A DNA stretch of 64,000 bases from assembly GCF_963678635.1 (NCBI RefSeq), contig NC_087071.1, positions 15,997,613 to 16,061,612 on the forward strand, read 5' to 3'. Made by a program: the position numbers and the translations under genes. This document shows positions 42,101-49,555 of this stretch, in pieces. This DNA is from Symsagittifera roscoffensis. Lineage: Eukaryota > Xenacoelomorpha > Acoela > Convolutidae. The notes below the pieces were generated by a model. The model had not been told where the DNA came from and made no database searches. It was given only the letters and a program-made list of their open reading frames with translations. Within the stretch, counting starts at the first letter, position 1. Each line of letters begins with the position of its first letter.

Positions 42101-44145
42101 CGTTGCCTGAACCCCTTCAATTTGTGTACACAATGGTCACGACGACAGCAGAGGGGATATTTAACGTGATAATTCCTGCCCCAAACAGAGTGGTGGACCC
42201 GGACAATTACTATCCGTCCCGATCTGAGCTTCCCGCCGTTTGGGCTGACATCTCGAATGCCATACAGGGGCTCAGAGATTGTAGCACAACTCGGTTGATG
42301 CTAGATGAAGTTCTGGGGTTGGAGCTGTCCAACTTCGCAAGATTACTGAAGCTAAGACCAGGGGTAGGTGACGATCATCTGTTAGTACAACAGGTGGCTG
42401 ATGATCTCTGGTTCAGACAGATGGATCATGCAGAGAATGAGCAGGGAAGGATGATCAGAAAGAATATGACGTCAGCAGAGGAGGACCTCATGGCAATAGC
42501 TTTGCGTACGAAGCCACACAACAACATATGGTTGTATCTGTCACCGAGGCTGTGCACCTTGGGTGAGGACGCGTTTGAGCATGCGCCGGCAATAATTAAA
42601 GAGATACACGCGTATCTGAAGAATCTACTTAATGCCCGGGAGTTGGCTGGAGGCAAGATGTTGAAACTGATGCAAGACGTAAACACGATGTCGTTGGACA
42701 AGTTCCAAGCTGACGTGCTGGCCACGAAGGCACAGTATGAACGATCAGATGCTATCTTGGGTGGAATGGGAGTGGGATGGACGCCATCTTTCCTATCGAC
42801 GTGCTATCCGAAGGCATCTAGGAACCTGATCGCGAGCTTCGTCAAAGACATCAGGAAGTTGTCGATTGGCCTGGTGCTAGCCTTATACGTGACATTTGGT
42901 CATGAAAACTTTGTGAAAGGACCGGCAAACCTCTTTACCCAAGCATTGGCCGATTTGAGATTGGATGGACTCCTGACTCTGATTGCCATGACCTACGGTC
43001 GACTGGGAGACTTGCTTGTGCTATTGCGTTACCCTGAACAACTACAGGGACCCAGTCGTGAGTTCAATGCACAGTTGGAAACTGCCTCGCTCAAGAAGAT
43101 GAAAGACTGGAGGATTCTCCTACTTCAATACCTCTTGCAACAAAACAGAAGCGTCACAGGAGAGGACAAAGTGGCGACGAACGCAAGCGAATGTAAGCAG
43201 TATTGTGGCATGCCCTTACTAACAGACTTAGCTGTCATGATGCGGATTGATCCGTTGGCTCTTGTCCACGGACTGAGGGAATTCGTCACAGTGGTGTATG
43301 GACCGGTGATGTCCTTTGCGTTCCCGGATGTGCAAGTTAAAGCGTACAGGAGTTCAGTGTTGTACGTCAACCTGGTCTCAGTAGTGGATTGTTCCGTGCT
43401 GAATTGGGTAGAGCAGAGTGAACTGAGAAAGCTGGCTAGCGATGATAGGCTATTCGGAAGAAGAGCAGAGCCAGGTTGGGTGTTGATGGACTTCAACAAC
43501 CACTTCAAATGCCGAATGGGCCGTGAGGATCTTTCCCACATCCAGTTTAACCCAAAACTCTGGAATTTGAGACCAGTGGTGAAAGATACAGGAGAGGCTG
43601 TGGTAGTACCTCAATTGCCGGGAGCCTATGCCCATGCGAAAGAGAATCAACAAACATGGCTTCCTGGGTCCAGGCCGCTGCCGGACCAATGCCATCGATA
43701 TCCACCGATAAGGAGGATGTTGTTGGGAGTCACACCTCCCATCACTGCCCCTCGTATTGGAGCAGCTCGTGACGCAGAGAAGAGAATGCTGAAGTGGAGT
43801 GGAGGGATGGAGCCGCGCTTCATCAGCTGGAACGCTGCTGCCGCGCATACGTTCGACTTCTCATTTCCCGATGCCTGGAGCAGGAAAAAGATCAAAGCAC
43901 TACCCTCCAGGAGACCAGAGGTCTCGGCTGAAACGTGGAACGAAGTATATTCTTCCGCGGATGACTTATCAAGACTGAAATGGTCAGGAGAAGCGAAAGT
44001 GGTGATGCTGGAGGTGGCAAGGGAGAGCAGAGGAGGCTCATATATAACGATAGAGGACCTGGCCCCACATGGCGAGGAGTTGGTAGAGTTCCTGGTCGAT
44101 GATGAATTATTTTATCATGCAGGAGACATGGCCGTACCGAATTGA
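39136..44145 (+). CDS. SGNH-hydrolase accessory protein of element G (1669 aa)
   Basis: It starts at ATG with a helical N-terminus and a basic segment, then a coiled coil (about residues 155-220). Residues about 395-570 form an SGNH-hydrolase domain: GDSL with Ser 404, a FGGAS block for the oxyanion glycine, GTND with Asn 453, and DGVH with Asp 547 and His 550. The full catalytic set is therefore present. A linker follows with three RLG-ending short repeats (NRLG, DRLG, SRLG). A second, diverged SGNH-like domain (about 849-1052) has GSD and GSND blocks but no terminal DxxH, so it is probably inactive. The last 600 residues are unrecognised. SGNH enzymes hydrolyse ester bonds; the substrate here is unknown. 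No signal peptide or membrane segment is seen. The stop overlaps the next start (TGATG). Confidence 0.8.
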   Translation: MGDTNELMEFLSASLGATLDEIYQRLIDCDFTREDPGLAMFVVALLNALGREGRGNRPTEVVLMLAFGESGTAERGRNRLMRWRRGEMSGHDLAREPGLGEQRDHRLGEMPLPVQPAQPLIGAKRQRDGPGPSHSVDSPTAVPPLKRVRVSEIEIQTSETIETLEKKERDQSELCAKLQEYRAIARERDEWKKKFEDLQVAYKEDEIKHLKELYMAKVSQVSPEILASMRSSEGSNDTRPRTTAQELCASRGPEVLDLRASRGPEAPQQTRPSASSQRFTIPGPSDTYLAPQFQESFNQVARAAMDEINRGTERTLARIVPSQRRDHSSNSSERATRTIACSAPGGVFEKSRVVDIRKNLMARHQFTQVPAEHPRACLNDMSWNPATNDQVIPPGSRHLIIGDSLVRDLNEIFVYGHTTILSFGGASVAQVIKMMEFQSEDHLDTLIIMLGTNDVSRAPVTPENKWEPLLVCLLNELKEKYRPKLVILCTIPPNPLVGTIAADFMNGNVTRWNEMTRSLVRNNPGELRLLDLENMLRMTDHIALTKDGVHFNTQRGRHWINDVFQTQLREAEQESRATGSLARTNSTGGSRIRATVPESLANRLGPLATETVGAATVAPSSNVRDRLGTAPPPRPQSIESRLGRSVEQNNRNNSQTASRRNDSPATTNPASTAGPSTSTVPAEGIESGSRLLWNRSDPSHWGQYKTDMSAKLNMNTLTCREDAMRMTGGESPTVSRFYRIPGVDWLLAEQEKFSSSTSLRHVDLDGLPHDNTFGPLNTRSLTDVRDRTRERTPPVRKGKFQTENKPNNKHHKMYRQFAKPPGQTPGEFSRDYPRTTTVVGDDKRYGNLKAPIGDSLFAAYDPLDMKAAKYLVVAGSDYLYTPRSLFWPDVIFLTAPKLDWGQAIGMMISVRRVVSMEPQVIVVAGSNDHLQSRGLLSRLTDGSIPSNEVIGEAIMTLLSAMAEVEAAARQRFTMNVVKVIFVLSPGYAALPEPLQFVYTMVTTTAEGIFNVIIPAPNRVVDPDNYYPSRSELPAVWADISNAIQGLRDCSTTRLMLDEVLGLELSNFARLLKLRPGVGDDHLLVQQVADDLWFRQMDHAENEQGRMIRKNMTSAEEDLMAIALRTKPHNNIWLYLSPRLCTLGEDAFEHAPAIIKEIHAYLKNLLNARELAGGKMLKLMQDVNTMSLDKFQADVLATKAQYERSDAILGGMGVGWTPSFLSTCYPKASRNLIASFVKDIRKLSIGLVLALYVTFGHENFVKGPANLFTQALADLRLDGLLTLIAMTYGRLGDLLVLLRYPEQLQGPSREFNAQLETASLKKMKDWRILLLQYLLQQNRSVTGEDKVATNASECKQYCGMPLLTDLAVMMRIDPLALVHGLREFVTVVYGPVMSFAFPDVQVKAYRSSVLYVNLVSVVDCSVLNWVEQSELRKLASDDRLFGRRAEPGWVLMDFNNHFKCRMGREDLSHIQFNPKLWNLRPVVKDTGEAVVVPQLPGAYAHAKENQQTWLPGSRPLPDQCHRYPPIRRMLLGVTPPITAPRIGAARDAEKRMLKWSGGMEPRFISWNAAAAHTFDFSFPDAWSRKKIKALPSRRPEVSAETWNEVYSSADDLSRLKWSGEAKVVMLEVARESRGGSYITIEDLAPHGEELVEFLVDDELFYHAGDMAVPN

Positions 44146-47100
44146 TGGATCAGGACGATAACGATGACGGGACCGGAAGTAACACGGAGAAACCGGGAGA
44201 GACCGATCTAGGAGCGTTGGAAAGGGACTTGCTAGAATACCGGTTCAGTGAAGACGACGAGGGGGAAGTCGATGGGAGTTTATTGCTAATGGCACCATCG
44301 TCCTTCATGTCTCCTACAAAGGAGGCGTCGGCCGATCTATCTCCGATAGACCCGATAAGCCAGGCTAGAGAGTGCCGAAGCAGGGATCCGCAGAAACTGC
44401 TTTATGAATCACCAAGGAGGAGGAAAATCGAAGAGTCAATGAAGATATCGTTCCTCAGCACATTACCAGAAGAAGAATGGGAAAGATATCAAATGGAGTT
44501 GGAAGGCAAGACAGGAGCAATCTGGAGCCGAGTAAGCTTCATGGAGAAATCTTGGGACGTGATAAGGCGATATGGGACGCAGTCCATAATGAAGGTGGGA
44601 TTGAACCAACCCATCATGCGTGAGGTCCTGGAAAAAATAGTGAGCTCCATGGAGTCGGATGTTCTGACCGAGTCAGTAACAGAAGACAGTGCCGATGATC
44701 AGCATGTTGCAAAGAAATTACCTGTCAGACGAGCCAGGAAAGGGCTGAAGCGACTAAAAGGGAAAACAGGAAGTCGAGCCATGAACCCGAGAGTGGTGAA
44801 GTCGAGAGCCAGCGCAGTGGTGACCTCTTTAACGAGCGCAGGTCGTTCAGGCGAGAGCGGGCAAGGAGATAGCGCAACGCTGACAGGGGGAGAAAAAGAG
44901 AATCTGATACCCCCTATGCTCTTGGCAGGTCTGACCGTAACCGCCACTAGATCGAAGAAGACGGCGCGAACCCTGGCAGACACTAAGTTAGAAATGGAAG
45001 TCATCAGTCAATGTGGATCTGGAGGACTTGAAGATTATAGGCCCTCGCGGATCAACATGGCCAAATTGAAACTGGAAGGACAACTCGACGTGGTCGAGTA
45101 CAGTCGAATAACTGTGCCGGAATCGGTCCACATGGGAGATCCGGCAGGGGGTTATGTGGAGATGTTGAAAGCGAGGAACTCCGCGAGAGGGCACCTGATG
45201 GCTTGGAGTGAAAAGCGGGCCATGCAAGAATATCTGAAAGGGCTTACGGAGAACTCTAACTTCAATCGAAGAGAGTATGGCACAGTGATGTCATCAGAAG
45301 CGAATGAAATTGGATTGGAAAAACTGCTAGAGATTTCTTGGAGGGCGGCCCTCCAGAAATACTTCGATGAGACGATGAATGCACCTGCTACTGTGGCAGC
45401 ATACCTGGCTCATCCTTGCGTGAGAACTGATCTGCAAGTACGACTGGCTTGGTGCTTGATGGGCATCAAAAAGGCGGAGTATGAAGCCAGTAATGACTCG
45501 AAATCACGAGAACAGGAGCTAGAATTAATGGAAGCTCTACGAGCATTGATTTCGAAAGACGATTCAGCGATAGCATGGGCTAAGCGTAAGGATGCCCTTT
45601 GCTTTGTCAGGTTCGTGGTGGATCGCATCCCCACTCCTGTGTTGGGAGAATGTATAAAGATCATTCGGCAAAAGGGAGTTGATTGCGAAAGGAACTTCCT
45701 TAGGGCACTCCTAGAGCTATATCAGGACATGCCATTGACCGTGCCAAGCAAGGAGTCGAATGACATGGAAAGCTATCGCAAGTTGGAAGAGGTGAGAAGA
45801 TACTCCAACAAAGAATTGAGAGTGAGCAGAGACTTGATTGAAGCGGCCAGAGGACAAAAGGAGTTTGCAACACTAGGGAAACTGAAGTCGTTCCAATACG
45901 TGTCTGGCATACCGGGGATGGCGTATAATCCCTTCGTGAACGAAGAAGCCAGGGAAGCATACTTCGACTACGAGCAAGTCACAGTGCTCAACTTCTGGGT
46001 TGAACGGATTAAGGAAATTGGAATGTTGATGGTGGAACAACCCAAGCTTGGAATTATTTTGGAAGAACGAGTAGTCGAGCCCTCGATTCCCGAGCTAAAA
46101 GGGCAAGTGAGTTTTGATTGTGGTTCTTGGGACGGTCCCTTGAAAACTAGTCTAGTAGTGATGTGGGAACTCATGAAGCCTTCCTGGTGTCCCCATCCTA
46201 ACGCAGGCTTAATCTGGGACATGACCGCGGATGTCATGTTAGAACGGGATGATGATGCGAGTTTACATGATCTGGCCATGATACATCACCTGCTGGCCAT
46301 GAGATTGACGAAGAAGAAGAGCAACCCGTCCACGGAGCTGTCCGAGGAAGGTACATCGAGTAATTGGTTGAAGCAAGGCACATGCTTGGCTCAACACAGT
46401 GGGATGGAAGGACATGTTTGTAACATCGGACACTGCCTGATTACGCTAAGCGAGCAGCATCGACAACTGGCACGATTGTACGGAAGATTGAGCATGTCAG
46501 ATAAGAGTGCCATGGAGTTGGTCGCAGACTGCCATGGGGTGACGGACGTAAACCTGATCACAGCCTTGGGATTTTGCAGCATGACGAGTTCGATAGAATC
46601 GCTCGAGCGCTTGGAGCGTGCCCATGAGCTAGTGACGTACCTCAGCGTGGAAATATTCCCTGGAGCATTACAGACAGAGCAAAAGATTGGAGGCTGGCGA
46701 GAAGCCCTAGAGAATGAAATGAATCTGAAGGATAGTGAAGCCTATCACAGACCTACTGGTTCAAAATATATGGTGGGTTCAAGCTCAGCGCCGTATTGTA
46801 ATAGCAAGTATCCTACGCACATGGTGGTGATGGATGCGAGGACGCAACAAGTGTTGGTTGACCAACTTTTCTCTGTGCCAAAGTGCGTGAGGTTGGCCAG
46901 AATGTCAGAGAGGTCATATGACTTGTTGGCAATGATCTTTCGGGCAGTCCCGAAGAGATCCGAAGGCGAGTTGCAAGACGTTGTGGGTGAAGAGTTCATG
47001 AGACTGAACGAAGGCAACGTGAGTGAGTTCCAGAAACAGAAAGCGAGTGGAGCGTTACCTACTGAATTCCCCACCATAGAAGAGAAAGACGACCTACATA

Positions 47101-47618
47101 GAATTCTGATGGAAGTGGAACCGTTACTGGGAGCCTCAGGGTATCGGACCCGAAGGAACATAGTGAGAACCCATGGGGAGTATCCTTGCCACTGCTTAGC
47201 GCAGACGTTGTGGTATCCCAAACGCGGGAATCTCATCCTAGTATGGGACGTGGAGGAGTTGTACTCCACGGGGTTGCCCGATCAGAATCAACCAGTGTCA
47301 ATCGTGGTGGTTAGCGCCATGCTAGCAGTGAGATGGTTGGAGGCTAATGCAGACAAAAGTGAGCAGGAGACGGCCGTGTCGACTCCTGAACAGCTGAGCA
47401 ACGTGAAAATGAGTAGTGAATTGGATCTTTTCAGAACCACCTGCAAGGTTCTGAGAATACCTAAAGCCATCGAAAGAATATGGTCAAGGCAAAGATTGAT
47501 GCCTTGGTTCCGTGCAGTGATGACATCTTGGATGTATGAACGTGCGAAGCGTCACATGTCAAGGAACACGGAAGCCTATCAATCTTTCCAGCTAGACATA
47601 GGACCAGGAGCCATATAA
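44145..47618 (+). CDS. 1157-aa orphan protein of element G
   Basis: The ATG overlaps the stop of the SGNH ORF as TGATG (44143-44147), an arrangement seen in termination-reinitiation translation. The first 75 residues are acidic. A strongly basic patch around 190-215 (KKLPVRRARKGLKRLKGK) could be a nuclear-localisation or nucleic-acid-binding signal. The rest is a long globular, mostly helical protein with scattered Cys and His, including GMEGHVCNIGHCL. I recognise no domain, signal peptide or transmembrane segment. Base composition equals that of the SGNH ORF, and the frame is open throughout, so it is under constraint. Confidence 0.85.
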   Translation: MDQDDNDDGTGSNTEKPGETDLGALERDLLEYRFSEDDEGEVDGSLLLMAPSSFMSPTKEASADLSPIDPISQARECRSRDPQKLLYESPRRRKIEESMKISFLSTLPEEEWERYQMELEGKTGAIWSRVSFMEKSWDVIRRYGTQSIMKVGLNQPIMREVLEKIVSSMESDVLTESVTEDSADDQHVAKKLPVRRARKGLKRLKGKTGSRAMNPRVVKSRASAVVTSLTSAGRSGESGQGDSATLTGGEKENLIPPMLLAGLTVTATRSKKTARTLADTKLEMEVISQCGSGGLEDYRPSRINMAKLKLEGQLDVVEYSRITVPESVHMGDPAGGYVEMLKARNSARGHLMAWSEKRAMQEYLKGLTENSNFNRREYGTVMSSEANEIGLEKLLEISWRAALQKYFDETMNAPATVAAYLAHPCVRTDLQVRLAWCLMGIKKAEYEASNDSKSREQELELMEALRALISKDDSAIAWAKRKDALCFVRFVVDRIPTPVLGECIKIIRQKGVDCERNFLRALLELYQDMPLTVPSKESNDMESYRKLEEVRRYSNKELRVSRDLIEAARGQKEFATLGKLKSFQYVSGIPGMAYNPFVNEEAREAYFDYEQVTVLNFWVERIKEIGMLMVEQPKLGIILEERVVEPSIPELKGQVSFDCGSWDGPLKTSLVVMWELMKPSWCPHPNAGLIWDMTADVMLERDDDASLHDLAMIHHLLAMRLTKKKSNPSTELSEEGTSSNWLKQGTCLAQHSGMEGHVCNIGHCLITLSEQHRQLARLYGRLSMSDKSAMELVADCHGVTDVNLITALGFCSMTSSIESLERLERAHELVTYLSVEIFPGALQTEQKIGGWREALENEMNLKDSEAYHRPTGSKYMVGSSSAPYCNSKYPTHMVVMDARTQQVLVDQLFSVPKCVRLARMSERSYDLLAMIFRAVPKRSEGELQDVVGEEFMRLNEGNVSEFQKQKASGALPTEFPTIEEKDDLHRILMEVEPLLGASGYRTRRNIVRTHGEYPCHCLAQTLWYPKRGNLILVWDVEELYSTGLPDQNQPVSIVVVSAMLAVRWLEANADKSEQETAVSTPEQLSNVKMSSELDLFRTTCKVLRIPKAIERIWSRQRLMPWFRAVMTSWMYERAKRHMSRNTEAYQSFQLDIGPGAI

Positions 47619-47658
47619 GAGAGCTTTCCTGACGCATAGAAACGCGGTCACCACGGCG

Positions 47659-47928
47659 GTGAAGCGAGTAGCTGGAGCGCCTTGTGTTACTGAAGATGAG
47701 AAGAAAGAGGTCTTAAGAGCTGACCTAGAACGAAACGTGAGCCTATGTCTTCACAACAGCTTTTGCAGGAACCGGGAGCAGAAGGTGAATGTGGACTTGC
47801 TACCTTGTTGCAAACCGAGGCTGTTGGAACAAGAGGGTTGGGGCACGGCCCGCAACTCTCTGGACATGTTAGAGAAAGTTCTGGAAGACAGTGACGCTGA
47901 ACATCAGGATGGAGAAATGATGGAATGA
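47659..47928 (+). CDS. Possible small 3' ORF of element G, no ATG start
   Basis: The frame is open from about 47602 to 47928 and overlaps the last codons of the orphan ORF in another frame. Its first start-like codon is GTG. The translation is hydrophilic with six cysteines, including a CC pair (LLPCCKPRL), and an acidic end. It may be reached by frameshifting, be a spliced exon, or be non-coding. Confidence 0.3.
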   Translation: MKRVAGAPCVTEDEKKEVLRADLERNVSLCLHNSFCRNREQKVNVDLLPCCKPRLLEQEGWGTARNSLDMLEKVLEDSDAEHQDGEMME

Positions 47929-48678
47929 AGATGACCGAAGAAGAGAAGAGAAGGAGAAAAAAACTTGATTGTCTTTGTGTGTAAAAACTTGAACAAATCA
48001 ACCAAGTTTTGATTATTGAACTTGTTAAACTTTTTGTTTTGATTTAGTTTGGTCAGACCAAACTTTGAAAATTGTTGCAATTGTTAAAATTGTTGAAATT
48101 GTTGATTTTAGTTACTACTATCTATGTATGTATATAAGGAACATAGGTGAGTATATTTACCTATTTATTCACGACTGAAATTTTTAACCTGTGTAAGACA
48201 CAAATTCACTGTGTGGCGACATGGTAAGTTTGAGTAAACTCGCTCGAGAAGGGTGGGTAACTCAATAACTTTCCTAGCCACAGAGTTTCTTAGTTTTAAT
48301 ATTGAAAGGACCGCATAGATGACTGATTATACTTGGTGAGTGAAGTTAAGTTAATTTTAACGGGTGCGTGGCCGTGCCACGTCCCACTTTTTAATCACAA
48401 AGAGCGAAAAGAAGTTTTATAACAAGACGACGTAAGTAGTCAGAAAAGAAATTTTATCTAGGACACTCCTCATGGTGCAAATTTTGTGAAAATGTTGAAA
48501 GGCAGTGAGATGTAGTACGATGCCATTTGTGAACACGTAGTGAGTTGAAGTGGAGTAGATAAATTTCATTTTCTTATGCGATTTGTAAGATTGGTTACAG
48601 AAAACTGGATACCTAATTGACGATAACCCGGTGTTGTGCGATCAATAGGGACATTGATGGAGACTTGTCCGGGGAGTA
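47929..48678 (+). other. Element G 3' untranslated region
   Basis: A purine run (gaagaagagaagagaagga, 47937 onward) opens the region. Several hairpins follow: AGTTTGGTC/GACCAAACT at 48046-48064, and CGTGGC/GCCACG with loop CGT at 48367-48381. A TATA-like tatataagg lies at 48131. The stretch ends in the candidate polypurine tract. No ORF is seen. Confidence 0.5.
48665..48678 (+). other. Candidate 3' polypurine tract of element G
   Basis: TTGTCCGGGGAGTA abuts the 3' LTR start (TGTGCC). Its GGGGAG core is the only purine run directly next to the LTR. The 12-base TTGTCCGGGGAG is also present at 35535, 35577, 35619 and 38082 (and, less its first T, at 35452). Confidence 0.5.
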
Positions 48679-49555
48679 TGTGCCATTCTGCCGGATGACA
48701 CAGCACAACCTTCCCGCGACAGAAAAAAGAGTGACTAAAGGCCTTATGAACAGAAAAGTGTTGCGACGGAGGGTCAGAATGTTCTAGAATTTTTATTTTT
48801 AAAATTTCGATCGGAAGAAGAACATTTCTGAGAAATAGAAAAAAGACGGCCATTTTGAATAGAAAAGACGAAAATCAGAACAACGATAGAAATTGTGAAG
48901 AACAGTCGTGCAAGAAAATTACGAAGCCTCTTATCGTGGCAATAACACACGATAAGAACCTTAGCGACAGATATTTGTGGAGACGGAGGCTTCAGTGGGG
49001 GGAAGAGAAATACCACGGAACCCTCCCGGGACACGAAATATAGGAGATAAGAGTGTTATCTCAAGAAAATCACGGGAGCGGAGGCTTGGTCCCCCAGAGA
49101 CTGTTATATGGAAGGGACTGTGAAAACTGACTATAACAGCTGCTGTAATGTCCTAGATCTTAATTAACACCGTTATTATTTAATATTTCAGAGCATGAGT
49201 AGATAGAAAAAGGAAAGGGTCAATCCATCTCCAATGGATTTAATATAAAACTGTCACACAAAAACATATAAAAATAGGTTGTTCGAGCCGTGTTTTTAAT
49301 GACAATCACGTAGTCTGAGGATCCGAGACTCAGCTATGTGGTTGTGTTCGCATGTAAACGAAAGCTGATCAAAAGTCGTTTGACTGATGGCCTAAAAATG
49401 GTAACTTTTTACTTTGCCCTAGACAGACCAGAAAATCAACTGGCAAGGTCGAGACGGTGAAAAACGAGTAGAATTAAGGTAACTGACGCCTGCCAGTCGT
49501 TAATAGGTACTTTTTCTACGCTCCGTCGCTGTGTGATATTTGGGCGAATGTTACA
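48679..49555 (+). repeat. 3' LTR of element G
   Basis: 877 bases, with differences from the 5' LTR noted near positions equivalent to 26026, 26219, 26349 (1-base indel) and 26495. It ends TTACA and is followed directly by the severed integrase of element B. Confidence 0.96.

Larger units (their letters stand above)
25915..49555 (+). mobile_element. Element G: giant 23.6-kb Ty3/Gypsy LTR retroelement with macrodomain, SGNH hydrolase and orphan ORFs
   Basis: LTRs at 25915-26792 and 48679-49555 begin TGTGCC and end TTACA. I noticed about three substitutions and one 1-base indel between them. The host sequence bears agac on the left and (a)gac on the right, a 3-4-bp target-site duplication. Coding capacity on the plus strand comprises Gag-Pol (2824 aa), a macrodomain protein (316 aa), an SGNH protein (1669 aa), an orphan (1157 aa) and perhaps a small ORF. 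All large frames are uninterrupted. GC content is clearly higher than in the surroundings, which suggests a separate mutational history or recent arrival. Confidence 0.96.

Noticed and set aside
39136-47618. An envelope gene in element G
   Set aside because: Neither large downstream ORF has a signal peptide or transmembrane segment that I can see.
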